64,000 nt of DNA from JBFHIZ01 sp041596215 (GTDB taxonomy: Bacteria > Bacillota > Clostridia > Lachnospirales > Lachnospiraceae), in contig JBFHIZ010000003.1 of NCBI GenBank assembly GCA_041596215.1, forward strand, positions 67,645 through 131,644, in the 5' to 3' direction. The translations under genes were made by a program, and so were the position numbers. This document shows, piece by piece, positions 1 to 8,330 of this stretch (the first letter of the stretch is position 1; every line of letters starts with the position of its first letter). The notes beneath the pieces were generated by a model. That model was not told the origin of the DNA. It saw nothing but the letters and a program-made list of their open reading frames with translations, and did not search any database.

Positions 1-35
1 CACCTTTTTATAAAAGATGAAATGGAGGAACAGGT

Positions 36-1523
36 ATGAAACCGTTCTTACAAGTAAAGAATATTTCCAAAGAATTTCCCGGTGTAAAAGCACTAGAAGA
101 CATCAGTATCGATTTCTATCCAGGGGAATGCCATGCATTAGTGGGAGAAAATGGAGCAGGAAAATCCACATTGATTAAAATTATTGCTTCGATATATACA
201 CCTACCAAAGGGGAGGTATTTTTGGACGGAAAGATATGTAAGTTTAAAAGTCCAAAGGATGCACTGGATTCAGGAATTGCAGTTATTGAACAAGAAACAT
301 CGATTGCCCCCCATTTAACGGTTGCCGAGAATATTTATCTTGGTTGTGAACCACGCAAAAAAAATGGCTTGTTAAACCGAAAAAAAATGGAAGCGGATGC
401 ACAAAATGTACTTCGCGAAATGGGACTAGAAATTGATGCAAATAGACTTTGTGCAGAATTAACTGCAGCGCAACTTCAATTAGTTGAAATTGCAAAGGTT
501 ATTTCAAAACATGCAAAAGTAGTGGTCCTTGATGAACCAACATCATCACTTTCTGAAAAAGAGATCGACTCTCTCTTTTTACAAATACGTAAAATGAAAG
601 CTGCAAATACGACCATGATTTATGTTACACATCGAATGGCGGAATTACCTATTATTTGCGAAAGATGCTCTATCTTGCGAGATGGAGGAAAAGTAGCAGA
701 ATATAAGGTTAACGAAGTTAGCGAACAAACAATCGTAAATAGTATGGTTGGACGTGAATTGGGCGCTTATGTGAAACCAAAACATACAGCAAAAGAAGAA
801 ATTCTTCGCACAGAAAATCTTTGTCAAGAAGGCGTATTTGAAAATGTTAGTTTTCATGCAAATGCAGGAGAAATTGTGGCATTTTCAGGATTGATAGGTG
901 CAGGGCGAACAGAAGTTATGGAAGCAATCTTTGGGGCAACAAAGATTACGTCAGGAAAAGTGTTTTTATATGGAGAAGAGGTACAGATTAAGAATCCGAA
1001 AGACGCGATACGTAGAAAGGTTGGGCTTGCTACGGAAGATCGACGTAGAACGGGACTTCTTCTAACAAAAAACATAGAAGAGAATATTGCACTTCCAAAT
1101 CTCCCATTCCATGCAAAAAAAGGGTTTATTAACTTGCCATGGGAAAAAGAAACAAGTGATGAATATATGGAAAAGCTAAAAATAAAAGCGCCAAGTACAA
1201 AAGCACTTTGCGGAAATCTTTCTGGAGGAAATCAACAGAAAGTTATCCTTTCTAAATGGTTAGCTGCTGGTGTAAGATTATTGATTCTTGATGAACCAAC
1301 AAAAGGTATTGATGTAAATGCAAGAGCGGAGTTCTACGCTTTAATGAATCGATTTGTGGAAGATGGAGGAGCTATCATTATGGTATCTTCCGATATGCCA
1401 GAAATCATCAAGGTTGCAGATCGAGTATATGTAATGTCGGAAGGCCATCAGGCTGGCGAATTGAGTTGTGAAGAGATCAATGAGTTAAATCTAATATCTC
1501 TTGCAAGCCCAATTTCAGATTGA
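36..1523 (+). CDS. Sugar ABC transporter, double ATP-binding subunit (RbsA/MglA type)
   Basis: This 495-residue protein is the cytoplasmic ATPase that powers a CUT2-family sugar importer. Two ABC domains are visible: the first has a Walker A motif GENGAGKST near residue 37 and Walker B VVLDEPTSSLS near 165; the second has the degenerate Walker A (GLIGAGRTE) usual for this family, the signature LSGGNQQK and Walker B LLILDEPTKGID. The length matches RbsA-type proteins. The start follows a GGAGG ribosome binding site. The RbsC-type permease follows 54 bases later; the periplasmic-type binding protein is not in the window and probably lies upstream. The family assignment is secure, but the sugar cannot be read from this subunit. 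Confidence 0.93.
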   Translation: MKPFLQVKNISKEFPGVKALEDISIDFYPGECHALVGENGAGKSTLIKIIASIYTPTKGEVFLDGKICKFKSPKDALDSGIAVIEQETSIAPHLTVAENIYLGCEPRKKNGLLNRKKMEADAQNVLREMGLEIDANRLCAELTAAQLQLVEIAKVISKHAKVVVLDEPTSSLSEKEIDSLFLQIRKMKAANTTMIYVTHRMAELPIICERCSILRDGGKVAEYKVNEVSEQTIVNSMVGRELGAYVKPKHTAKEEILRTENLCQEGVFENVSFHANAGEIVAFSGLIGAGRTEVMEAIFGATKITSGKVFLYGEEVQIKNPKDAIRRKVGLATEDRRRTGLLLTKNIEENIALPNLPFHAKKGFINLPWEKETSDEYMEKLKIKAPSTKALCGNLSGGNQQKVILSKWLAAGVRLLILDEPTKGIDVNARAEFYALMNRFVEDGGAIIMVSSDMPEIIKVADRVYVMSEGHQAGELSCEEINELNLISLASPISD

Positions 1524-1577
1524 TTGACTTTGGACAAACAATACAAATATATAGGTATATAAAGAGAGGAAAATATA

Positions 1578-2579
1578 ATGAAAAAAAGTAATATTAAAAA
1601 TATTAGTATAAAAGAATTTTTCACAGATAACATTGTTATCTTTGTACTAATCTTTCTTGCAATTGGATTTTCAATTGGAAATGTGACATTTGTAAAACCT
1701 GCAAACATCATTAACTTATTTGGACAGATGTGTTTAAATGCAATTCTTGCAACCGGTCTTACATATGTAATTATTCTTGGTGGTATCGATATCAGTGTTG
1801 GTTCTGCAATGGCAATCACAGGAATTATAGCCGCGAAGGTTGTATTGGCACTTGATGTAGAAGCAACGGCAACGATAATAGTTGTCCAAATAGTAGTAGG
1901 TATTTTAGGAGGAGCAGCGATTGGATTATTTATCGGATGGTTAGTTGCTTATCGGCGATTAGTCCCGATGATTTGTACCCTTGCTTTGATGCAAGCATTC
2001 CGTGGATTGGCATACATTATCTCCGGAGGTGGACCTGTTTATGGGCTTCCTAATGGGTTTGCAGTACTTGGTTCTGGACGTGTATTTAAAACCGAAAACT
2101 TTAAGATGGGAATTGTTCCTGTTATTGTAATTTTTACAATTATCGTGGTATTTATCTTTCACATTATTTTAACAAAGACCGTATTTGGGCGTCATGTATT
2201 TGCGGTAGGATCGAATATCAATGTGGCACATTTATGTGGAATTGATACAAAAATGGTAACTTTAAAAAGTCACGTTATTTGTGGTATTACAGCAGGTCTT
2301 GCAGGTGTTGTTGCAGCATCAAAAGTAAATAATGGACATCCAGCAACAGGGGATGGTTATGAGATGTTTGCAATAGCAGCAACGGTTCTTGGTGGAACTT
2401 CATTAGCCGGAGGATCGGGATCGGTTGCAAGAGCAATGTTTGGTTGTGCAATTATCGCAGTAATCAACAATGGTATGACATTAATGGGAATTTCCGCTTA
2501 CTGGCAAAAAGTAGTAATTGGTTCCATTATTATTTTAGCCGTAATGCTTGATATGGCACAAAAGAAAAAATCAAAATAA
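1578..2579 (+). CDS. Sugar ABC transporter permease (RbsC type)
   Basis: A 333-residue, very hydrophobic protein with about eight to ten predicted membrane spans and the family pattern GGIDISVGSAMA near residue 62, followed by ATVLGGTSLAGGSGS near residue 270. These are hallmarks of the BPD_transp_2 permeases of CUT2 sugar importers (ribose, galactose, xylose and similar). It presumably forms a homodimeric membrane channel energised by the upstream ATPase. A GAGAGG ribosome binding site precedes the ATG. The neighbouring ROK kinase, aldolase and PfkB kinase suggest the imported sugar is phosphorylated twice and cleaved. The substrate is not identifiable from the sequence. Confidence 0.92.
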   Translation: MKKSNIKNISIKEFFTDNIVIFVLIFLAIGFSIGNVTFVKPANIINLFGQMCLNAILATGLTYVIILGGIDISVGSAMAITGIIAAKVVLALDVEATATIIVVQIVVGILGGAAIGLFIGWLVAYRRLVPMICTLALMQAFRGLAYIISGGGPVYGLPNGFAVLGSGRVFKTENFKMGIVPVIVIFTIIVVFIFHIILTKTVFGRHVFAVGSNINVAHLCGIDTKMVTLKSHVICGITAGLAGVVAASKVNNGHPATGDGYEMFAIAATVLGGTSLAGGSGSVARAMFGCAIIAVINNGMTLMGISAYWQKVVIGSIIILAVMLDMAQKKKSK

Positions 2580-2602
2580 AAATGAATATGTTGGTAGGGG
2601 AA

Positions 2603-3571
2603 ATGAAAAATTATTTAATTATTGATATTGGTGGAACAAAGACCACAGCAGTAGTATTTGACAATCACGGTGAGCCAATTACAGAATTTAAAGTTAAAAA
2701 ATCCAGAACTTATGAGGGACAAGATGTTGTATTTCAAAATACGATAGAACTTGCATATGAAGTACTAAAAGAAAGCAAATTACGAAAAGAAGATATTTGC
2801 GGGATTGGCGTAGCCGCTCCAGGACCACTTGATTATAAAACAGGAGTGATTATTGATGCTCCAATGATGGAATGGAAAAACTTTCCTTTAGGGGAGCGTC
2901 TTCGCGAAGAATTTGGGGTTCCCGTATTTGTTGAAAACGATGGAAATTTAGGCGCATTAGCAGAAGCAAATGTTGGTGTTGCAAAAGGTGAGAATGTTGT
3001 TTTATATCAGACAATTAGTACGGGTTGCGGTGGCGGAATTGCTATCGATGGAAAAATCTATCACGGTCGAAACGGGTTTGCAGGAGAATTTGGACATGTT
3101 TCTATTAATTTTGCAGGACCTGAATGCAAATGTGGAGGCAATGGGTGCTTTGAAATGTATGCTTCGGGAACTGCATTAAATGGTCGAATGAAGCGAGACA
3201 TTGAAAATGGGATAAAGTCAATGGCATTTGAAGCGATAAACTATGACACAAAACAAGTCGGTGGAAAAATTTTAGGAGATGCAGCTGAGAAAGGTGATGC
3301 ATATGCAATCAATATGCTGCAACAAGAAGGTTCCTATATTGGAATGGGATTAGCCAATTTAATCAATCTCTTTGATCCGGATATTATTGTTTTAGCAGGT
3401 GGAATTGTAAAGACCGAAAAATATTTTTGGAAAACGATGATGGAAGAAATTCGTAGAAGCGCATGTTTTGAATTTGATGAAGACAGAATACGAATTTCAA
3501 AGTTAAATGATAAAGTTGTCGCTTATGGGGCATATGTTATGGTCAAAAATGCACTAGATATAGAAGAGTAA
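2603..3571 (+). CDS. ROK-family sugar kinase
   Basis: The protein shows the ROK architecture: an N-terminal phosphate loop DIGGTKTT, the catalytic region VENDGN, and the zinc-binding pattern GH followed by CKCGGNGCFE. ROK kinases phosphorylate hexoses such as glucose, fructose, allose or N-acetylmannosamine using ATP. The ATG at 2603 gives the usual family N terminus (MKNYLIIDIGG) and has an AGGGG run just upstream, though only two bases away; in-frame ATGs at 2582 and 2588 lack a ribosome binding site. It follows the permease without a gap, so it is likely the first intracellular step after import. The exact sugar is unknown. Confidence 0.88.
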   Translation: MKNYLIIDIGGTKTTAVVFDNHGEPITEFKVKKSRTYEGQDVVFQNTIELAYEVLKESKLRKEDICGIGVAAPGPLDYKTGVIIDAPMMEWKNFPLGERLREEFGVPVFVENDGNLGALAEANVGVAKGENVVLYQTISTGCGGGIAIDGKIYHGRNGFAGEFGHVSINFAGPECKCGGNGCFEMYASGTALNGRMKRDIENGIKSMAFEAINYDTKQVGGKILGDAAEKGDAYAINMLQQEGSYIGMGLANLINLFDPDIIVLAGGIVKTEKYFWKTMMEEIRRSACFEFDEDRIRISKLNDKVVAYGAYVMVKNALDIEE

Positions 3572-3617
3572 GATAGAAAAGAAATACATAAATTTGAAAA
3601 TAAAAAGGAGAAACAAC

Positions 3618-4547
3618 ATGCAATTATTAACAATGAAACAAATTATGGCAGATTCTGTTAAAAAAGCGACAACAAATGTAAAGGCAGAAGAAAGATATGC
3701 AGTAGGTGCATTTAATTTTAGTACACTAGAAGAAATGGTTGGTATTGTAGAAGGGGCAAAAGAAAAGAATTCACCAGTTATTTTAATGGCATCCCTAGGA
3801 GCTGTAAAATACTATAATAATTCACTTGAATTAATCGCAAATACAGCAAAAGGTCTTGCAATGGCATATCCGGAAGTTCCTATTTGCTTGCATTTAGATC
3901 ATGCAACAGATTTAGAACAGATTAAACATGCAGTTGTTGCAGGATTTACCAATGTTATGATTGACGCTTCTAGTGAATCGTTTGAAACAAATATTGCAAA
4001 ATCAAAAGAAATTGCAGATTTTGCACATAATCATAGTGTATATGGTGTGGGTGGCTGTTCGGTAGAAGCAGAACTTGGTATGCTTGCAGGACACGAAGAT
4101 GAAGTCCATGTAGAAGAATCTGGAAAAGCATTTACTGATCCATCTTTAGTGCATGAATTTGTTGAAAAAACAGGAATTGATGCACTTGCAGTTTCCATTG
4201 GAACCGCACATGGATATTATAAAGCAGATCCAAAGATTCAATTTGACCTTTTAGATGAAATTCGTAAACAAACAGATATTGCAATTGTTCTTCATGGAGG
4301 AACTGGGGTTCCAAAAGAAGATTTTAAAAAATGTGTGGCAATGGGAATGAGTAAAATTAATGTAGGAACAGGGTTAAAGAAAGTATTTTCAGAAGGTGTA
4401 AAATCTGAAATTTCAGCAGAAGAAAATGATCCTAGAAAACTTGTTGGACCAGGACGTAGAGCAATTGCTGCAGAAATCGCTAAAAATTGTGACTTATTTA
4501 ATTGTACTGGTAAAACACCAGATGTTATAAAAGAAATGCACATATAA
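3618..4547 (+). CDS. Class II fructose/tagatose-bisphosphate aldolase family protein
   Basis: A roughly 309-residue class II, zinc-dependent aldolase. The metal-binding HLDHATD motif, GVGGCSVEAELG, and the C-terminal HGGTGVP phosphate/metal region are all present. Such enzymes cleave a ketose-1,6-bisphosphate, or a 1-phosphate, to glycerone phosphate plus an aldehyde. The ATG at 3618 is preferred because AAGGAGA lies seven bases upstream; an in-frame TTG at 3594 would add eight residues with no homology value. It lies between the ROK kinase and a PfkB kinase, consistent with a two-kinase-plus-aldolase route for a ketohexose. A second, diverged class II aldolase lies at 29058-29918. Confidence 0.92.
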   Translation: MQLLTMKQIMADSVKKATTNVKAEERYAVGAFNFSTLEEMVGIVEGAKEKNSPVILMASLGAVKYYNNSLELIANTAKGLAMAYPEVPICLHLDHATDLEQIKHAVVAGFTNVMIDASSESFETNIAKSKEIADFAHNHSVYGVGGCSVEAELGMLAGHEDEVHVEESGKAFTDPSLVHEFVEKTGIDALAVSIGTAHGYYKADPKIQFDLLDEIRKQTDIAIVLHGGTGVPKEDFKKCVAMGMSKINVGTGLKKVFSEGVKSEISAEENDPRKLVGPGRRAIAAEIAKNCDLFNCTGKTPDVIKEMHI

Positions 4548-4555
4548 TGAAAAAT

Positions 4556-4607
4556 AAGGACAGATATTTTGAAATCAATGTAAGATTAAGGAGTGTCTGT
4601 TCTTTTT
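4556..4607 (+). terminator. Intra-operon hairpin with T-run (attenuator-like)
   Basis: AAGGACAGA at 4556-4564 pairs with TCTGTTCTT at 4596-4604 (one G-U pair), followed by TTTTAT. The loop is long (31 bases). It lies between the aldolase and the VOC gene and may reduce, rather than end, transcription of the distal genes. Confidence 0.5.
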
Positions 4608-4620
4608 TATAAGGAGAGGG

Positions 4621-5052
4621 ATGACGATGCTTACACAATATGTAGATGGGTACCAACACATTGGTATTCCAACAGATGATATAAAAACAACCATAGAATT
4701 TTATCGAGGACTTGGATTTAAACTAAAATGGGAAACGATTCATGACGAAAATCCAGTTGCTTTTTTAGAATGGGGAAATGTTTTAATTGAAACATATGAA
4801 AAAAAGGAACCAGTTTCCAATGCAATTGGAGCAATTGATCATATCGCATTAAATTGCACGGATATTATTTCGTGTGTAAAAGAAGCAAGAGCTTTGGGAT
4901 ATGTTTTTCGTGAAGGGCCTGCTTTTTTACCATATTGGGAACATGGCGTAGGATATGTTACGATACTTGGACCAAATCATGAAATTGTAGAATTTATTCA
5001 ACAATTTCAATCGGAAGAAGAAAAGAAAAAGGCGGTGAAGGAAATTGGCTGA
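4621..5052 (+). CDS. VOC (glyoxalase/bleomycin-resistance) superfamily protein
   Basis: A 143-residue vicinal-oxygen-chelate fold protein built from two repeated halves. The first begins YQHIGIPTDDI with a likely metal-ligand histidine and ends in LIETYEK; the second begins IDHIALNC and ends HEIVEFIQ, a typical last ligand motif. VOC proteins are metal-dependent lyases, epimerases, isomerases or dioxygenases. The AAGGAGAGGG ribosome binding site is compatible with ATG at 4621 or at 4627. It overlaps the following PfkB gene by eight bases, so the two are translationally coupled. In this sugar operon an epimerase or isomerase role is attractive, but this is inference only. Confidence 0.8.
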   Translation: MTMLTQYVDGYQHIGIPTDDIKTTIEFYRGLGFKLKWETIHDENPVAFLEWGNVLIETYEKKEPVSNAIGAIDHIALNCTDIISCVKEARALGYVFREGPAFLPYWEHGVGYVTILGPNHEIVEFIQQFQSEEEKKKAVKEIG

Positions 5053-6010
5053 GATATGGACAATGGGTGAAACACTTGTAGAAATAATGAGAACAGAAGT
5101 GGATAAACCGTTAAAGGAAGAAGCCCTGTTTAAAGGGCCCTTTCCATCTGGATCTTCCTCAATTATGATATCTACAGTAGCAAGACTCGGACATAGCTGT
5201 GGTATTATTTCTGGCATAGGCGAGGATGAATTTGGAGCATGTATTTTAGAGCGTTTAAATAAAGATGGAGTAGATACATCAAAGCTTCTTATTGATCCCA
5301 ATGGATCTACTGCTTGCGCCTTTGTATCTTATGACAATAACGGAGAACGTAGATTCTTGTTTCACTGGGATGATACGCCTGCTACAAAAGCAAAAATGCC
5401 AGATGTAACAGAAGCATCGTTGAAAGAAGCAAAAATATTACATATTATGGGATGTGCATTAACGGCACGTTTAAGCTATGGATGGGAAATTGTAAATACG
5501 GCAAAAGCTATGAAGAAGCAAGGCAGTAAAATTAGTTTTGATCCAAATGTTCGAGTAGAACATTTGACGAATCCAGAGAAACAAAAAGAATCCTTAGAAA
5601 TTATCCATGCGATAATGGAAATGACAAATATATTTGCACCAGGAATTGACGAATTACGTATGCTAACAGGAATAAATGATGTTGAAAGTGCGGTAAAGAA
5701 ATGCTTTGAAAATCCGAACTTAGAAATTCTATTTTTAAAAAAAGGTTCGGAGGGTTCGAGTATATATACAAGAGATGGAAAAGTTATTGAACAAGGATTA
5801 TATAAGGTAGAAGCGATTGATCCAACAGGAGCAGGAGATACTTCGATTGGTGCATTTTTGTGTGCCTACCTTGAAGGAAAAGATATGAAAGAATGTGCAG
5901 AAATTGCAGCGGCAGCAGGAGCATTAAATGTAGCTGCATTTGGACCAATGGAAGGACATATTAGTCCCGAAAATATTCAAGCAATGAGAGCTGGAACATG
6001 GAAAGCTTAG
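5045..6010 (+). CDS. PfkB-family carbohydrate kinase
   Basis: A 321-residue ribokinase/PfkB-fold kinase. The N-terminal GSSSIMISTVARLG substrate region and the C-terminal DPTGAGDTSIGAF motif, with the catalytic aspartate and anion hole, are clear. Family members phosphorylate ribose, fructose, fructose-1-phosphate, tagatose-6-phosphate or 2-keto-3-deoxygluconate. The start is a TTG at 5045 inside the end of the VOC gene, with GAAGG just upstream; the ATG at 5063 would remove part of the first strand. With the ROK kinase and class II aldolase it could form a 6-kinase/1-kinase/aldolase pathway. The substrate is not determined. Confidence 0.88.
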   Translation: MAEIWTMGETLVEIMRTEVDKPLKEEALFKGPFPSGSSSIMISTVARLGHSCGIISGIGEDEFGACILERLNKDGVDTSKLLIDPNGSTACAFVSYDNNGERRFLFHWDDTPATKAKMPDVTEASLKEAKILHIMGCALTARLSYGWEIVNTAKAMKKQGSKISFDPNVRVEHLTNPEKQKESLEIIHAIMEMTNIFAPGIDELRMLTGINDVESAVKKCFENPNLEILFLKKGSEGSSIYTRDGKVIEQGLYKVEAIDPTGAGDTSIGAFLCAYLEGKDMKECAEIAAAAGALNVAAFGPMEGHISPENIQAMRAGTWKA

Positions 6011-6019
6011 AGGACATTT

Positions 6020-6658
6020 ATGAAAAAAGAATTTCAGGATAAACGCACAATCCTTATTTTTACTGGGGGACCAGGGACCGGTAAAAGTGGTACATCAGAG
6101 CGTTTTTTAAAATATTTAGAAAATGATGAAATTATAAAAATAAGTTATGATCAAATAAAAGAAAAAAACTGGGACATTTTTGGATTTGATAATGAAGAAC
6201 AAAAAGAATTATTGAACTGGTGGTGCTTAGAAGAGTTTTATTTTACAATCCAAAAACGAATGTGGGAAAATAAGACAATATTAATTGAGTACCCATTTTA
6301 TCAAAGACATAAAGCAAAGTTGAAGGAGTTAATTACACAAGCAAACTATTCAGCAATCACTATTTACCTATATGCAGATATGCAAACGGTTTATCAAAGA
6401 AGTATAAATAGAGATGAGCAAAATGACAGGCATCCAGGACACCTATTAAATCAGTATCATATAGAAACGTATACACCGGAAATGCTTCATTCTGAGAAGC
6501 GAATTACACCAACAATTGAGGCTTTTACAGAAGCAATCGCTCATAAAGATTATAATATGGATTTGGGATTAAATATTCCAATCGATGTTAGTGATTTTCG
6601 TAACATTGACTACGAAGAGATTTATCAAAAAATAATTACCTATCAAAGAAAAAAATAG
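6020..6658 (+). CDS. P-loop kinase (zeta-toxin/AAA_33-like)
   Basis: A 212-residue soluble P-loop protein starting FTGGPGTGKSGTSERFLKYL (Walker A near residue 15). The rest resembles small nucleotide-dependent kinases of the zeta-toxin/AAA_33 group, with an arginine-rich lid around RSINRDEQNDRHPGH (about residues 130-145). It follows the PfkB gene after nine bases and so belongs to the sugar operon. No antitoxin gene is adjacent, which argues against a toxin. It may phosphorylate a small metabolite. The family call is moderate and the function is unknown. Confidence 0.65.
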   Translation: MKKEFQDKRTILIFTGGPGTGKSGTSERFLKYLENDEIIKISYDQIKEKNWDIFGFDNEEQKELLNWWCLEEFYFTIQKRMWENKTILIEYPFYQRHKAKLKELITQANYSAITIYLYADMQTVYQRSINRDEQNDRHPGHLLNQYHIETYTPEMLHSEKRITPTIEAFTEAIAHKDYNMDLGLNIPIDVSDFRNIDYEEIYQKIITYQRKK

Positions 6659-6669
6659 TAAAAATTCTA

Positions 6670-6697
6670 TTGACAAAGAACTCCTATTCATTATAGA
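6670..6697 (+). promoter_or_regulatory. Promoter of the YraQ-type permease gene
   Basis: TTGACA at 6670-6675 and TATAGA at 6692-6697 are separated by 16 bases, a good sigma-A promoter. A perfect palindrome begins directly after the -10 box, so the promoter should be strongly repressible. Confidence 0.75.
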
Positions 6698-6729
6698 ATG
6701 CTTACATGCACATAAGTGCATGTAAGCAT
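6698..6729. promoter_or_regulatory. Perfect 14-bp inverted repeat, probable ArsR operator
   Basis: ATGCTTACATGCAC at 6698-6711 and its exact reverse complement at 6716-6729 flank the four bases ATAA. The position at the expected transcription start and the related GTGCATG element before the ArsR gene at 7858 suggest that the local ArsR protein binds here. The pairing is seen directly; the binding protein is inferred. Confidence 0.75.
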
Positions 6730-6752
6730 ATTAAAATAGGAGGAAATTTTTT

Positions 6753-7757
6753 ATGAACGAACAATTACAAATAGCAATAGGTGAATTTTGGCATGTAGGC
6801 TGGGTATTGGTAGTTATTATTGCTGCAATATCGATACTTACAGGTTTTGTTAGGGAATACATTCCACAAGAAAAGTTACAAAAAAAATTAAAAAATCAGA
6901 ACACAGGTAAGGGTGCCTTTATGGGAGCAGCTCTTGGAACATTAACACCATTTTGTAGTGCATCTATGGTACCTGTTGCCATGGGGATGATTGAAATGGC
7001 AGCACCTTTTTCTACGGTACTTCCTTTTTTGATTTCAGCGCCGCTTTGTAATTTTGTGGTTGTAGGGATCATTTTTGGAACATTTGGATGGAAAGTGGCA
7101 CTTATCTACTTTTTATGGACATTCTGCGGAGCAATCGTTGCTGGACTTACCATTGGTCGTAGTCGAGTAAAGAATCAAGTTAAAAATTTAGCAGAAATTG
7201 CAGCGTCGAAAAAGAAAGAAAAATCATCGGCATGCTGTGGACAACAAAAAGCTGTAAATTCTTGTTCGGAACAAGTGGTGACGAGTGCTTGTAGTGCAAA
7301 AAAAGAATCAAGCAGTTGTTGTTCATCAACTACGACACAAAAAGAAACAAGTGATAAAATACGTGGGGCATTTCAATTTGCATTTGCACTGTTTAAACAA
7401 ATAATACCATATGCAATTCTTGGAGCAGCTATAAGTGGAATTGCCCTTGCATATATACCAAGTACGGTGGTAGAAAAGTATGTTGGAAATGATGCATGGT
7501 ATGCGATACCAATTGCATCGGCGATTGGCGTACCATTATATTTAAGAATTGAAATGGCAATCCCTCTTCTTAGTACATTATTAGCAAAAGGGATGAGTAT
7601 GGGAGCTGCAATCGCACTTCTTATTGGTGGTACGGGAGCTAGTTTACCAGAGCTTGCAATTCTTTCTTCTATGCTAAAACCTAAGGGTGTATTAGCCTTT
7701 ACATTAACGGTTCTTCTCCTTGCTATGACAGGTGGCGTTTTATTTATGATCATATAG
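6753..7757 (+). CDS. YraQ/SO_0444-type membrane permease (putative metal or metalloid efflux)
   Basis: A 334-residue integral membrane protein. The N-terminal half contains GTLTPFCSASMVPVAMGM, the C-terminal half an equivalent GVPLYLRIEMAIPLLSTLL, giving the two-fold repeated DUF318/YraQ permease fold. Between them, roughly residues 150-200, lies a cytoplasmic cysteine-rich linker with CC, C and CC clusters that could bind metal. The family includes proteins annotated as Cu/Zn efflux permeases and appears next to ArsR regulators in arsenic or metal loci. The gene has its own promoter and palindrome, and is followed by an ArsR repressor. The transported ion is not determined. Confidence 0.82.
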   Translation: MNEQLQIAIGEFWHVGWVLVVIIAAISILTGFVREYIPQEKLQKKLKNQNTGKGAFMGAALGTLTPFCSASMVPVAMGMIEMAAPFSTVLPFLISAPLCNFVVVGIIFGTFGWKVALIYFLWTFCGAIVAGLTIGRSRVKNQVKNLAEIAASKKKEKSSACCGQQKAVNSCSEQVVTSACSAKKESSSCCSSTTTQKETSDKIRGAFQFAFALFKQIIPYAILGAAISGIALAYIPSTVVEKYVGNDAWYAIPIASAIGVPLYLRIEMAIPLLSTLLAKGMSMGAAIALLIGGTGASLPELAILSSMLKPKGVLAFTLTVLLLAMTGGVLFMII

Positions 7758-7777
7758 TGATTAAGATAGAAATGTTT

Positions 7778-7806
7778 TTGACAAAAAAAGACAAGAATCA
7801 TATACT
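7778..7806 (+). promoter_or_regulatory. Promoter of the ArsR gene
   Basis: TTGACA at 7778-7783 and TATACT at 7801-7806 with exactly 17 bases between them form a near-consensus sigma-A promoter ahead of the ArsR gene at 7858. Confidence 0.8.
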
Positions 7807-7847
7807 TATATATGCGAATAAGTGCATGCGACAAGGATAAGTATATG
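7799..7847. promoter_or_regulatory. Inverted repeat over the ArsR promoter, probable autoregulatory operator
   Basis: CATATACTTAT at 7799-7809 and its exact reverse complement at 7837-7847 flank a region containing AATAAGTGCATGCG, which shares ATAAGTGCATG with the palindrome at 6698-6729. The repeat overlaps the -10 box, as expected for autorepression. Confidence 0.65.
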
Positions 7848-7857
7848 GAGGTAGAAT

Positions 7858-8277
7858 ATGGAAAACTATGAAATGGATTCTTTTGAAAAATATACAAACA
7901 TTTTTAAGGCGTTGTCGGATATCACAAGGCTTAAAATCATGTGGCTATTGCTTACAATAGATTCGAAAATTAGCGTATCAGAAATTATAGATGTTTTAGA
8001 AGAAAGTCAATATAATGTTTCAAAACATTTAAAGATTTTAAAAAATGCTGGATTAATATATGAAAAAAAAGAAGGACGATGGTCTTTTTATCACTATCTA
8101 CCTAAGGAAAATTCTTTTGATACCTATATTCGGCAAACAATTATGACAATTCCAAAAGAAATCATGGCAAATGAAATATCCAGGTGTAAATTGCGTTTAT
8201 CGATGCGGGTAAATGGAAAGTGTGTGCTTGGAGCAGATAGTGATGCATGGGAAGAACGAAATAACGAGAAACTATAG
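7858..8277 (+). CDS. ArsR-family winged-helix repressor
   Basis: A 139-residue metal/metalloid-type regulator. The wHTH is plain: FKALSDITRLKIMWLL, then a recognition-helix region SQYNVSKHLKILKNAGLI and a wing with KKEGRWSFYHYL. Cysteines near the C terminus (in SRCKL and KCVLG) could form the sensory site together with others, but no canonical CVC motif of arsenite sensors is present. It lies directly downstream of the cysteine-rich permease, and both promoters carry related palindromes, so it very probably represses the permease and itself. The inducer is unknown. Confidence 0.88.
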   Translation: MENYEMDSFEKYTNIFKALSDITRLKIMWLLLTIDSKISVSEIIDVLEESQYNVSKHLKILKNAGLIYEKKEGRWSFYHYLPKENSFDTYIRQTIMTIPKEIMANEISRCKLRLSMRVNGKCVLGADSDAWEERNNEKL

Positions 8278-8292
8278 TTGAAAACTAAAAAA

Positions 8293-8330
8293 AGGTCCAT
8301 AAGATAAGTAAATCTTATGGACCTTTTTTA
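8293..8330. terminator. Bidirectional rho-independent terminator
   Basis: AGGTCCATAAGAT at 8293-8305 pairs perfectly with 8312-8324 around a six-base loop, with A-runs on the left and T-runs on the right. It can serve the ArsR gene (+) and the convergent XRE gene (-), whose stop codon overlaps it. Confidence 0.85.

Noticed and set aside
6020..6658. Type II toxin-antitoxin system
   Set aside because: Only the zeta-like kinase is present; no small antitoxin ORF lies beside it and the gene is embedded in a metabolic operon.
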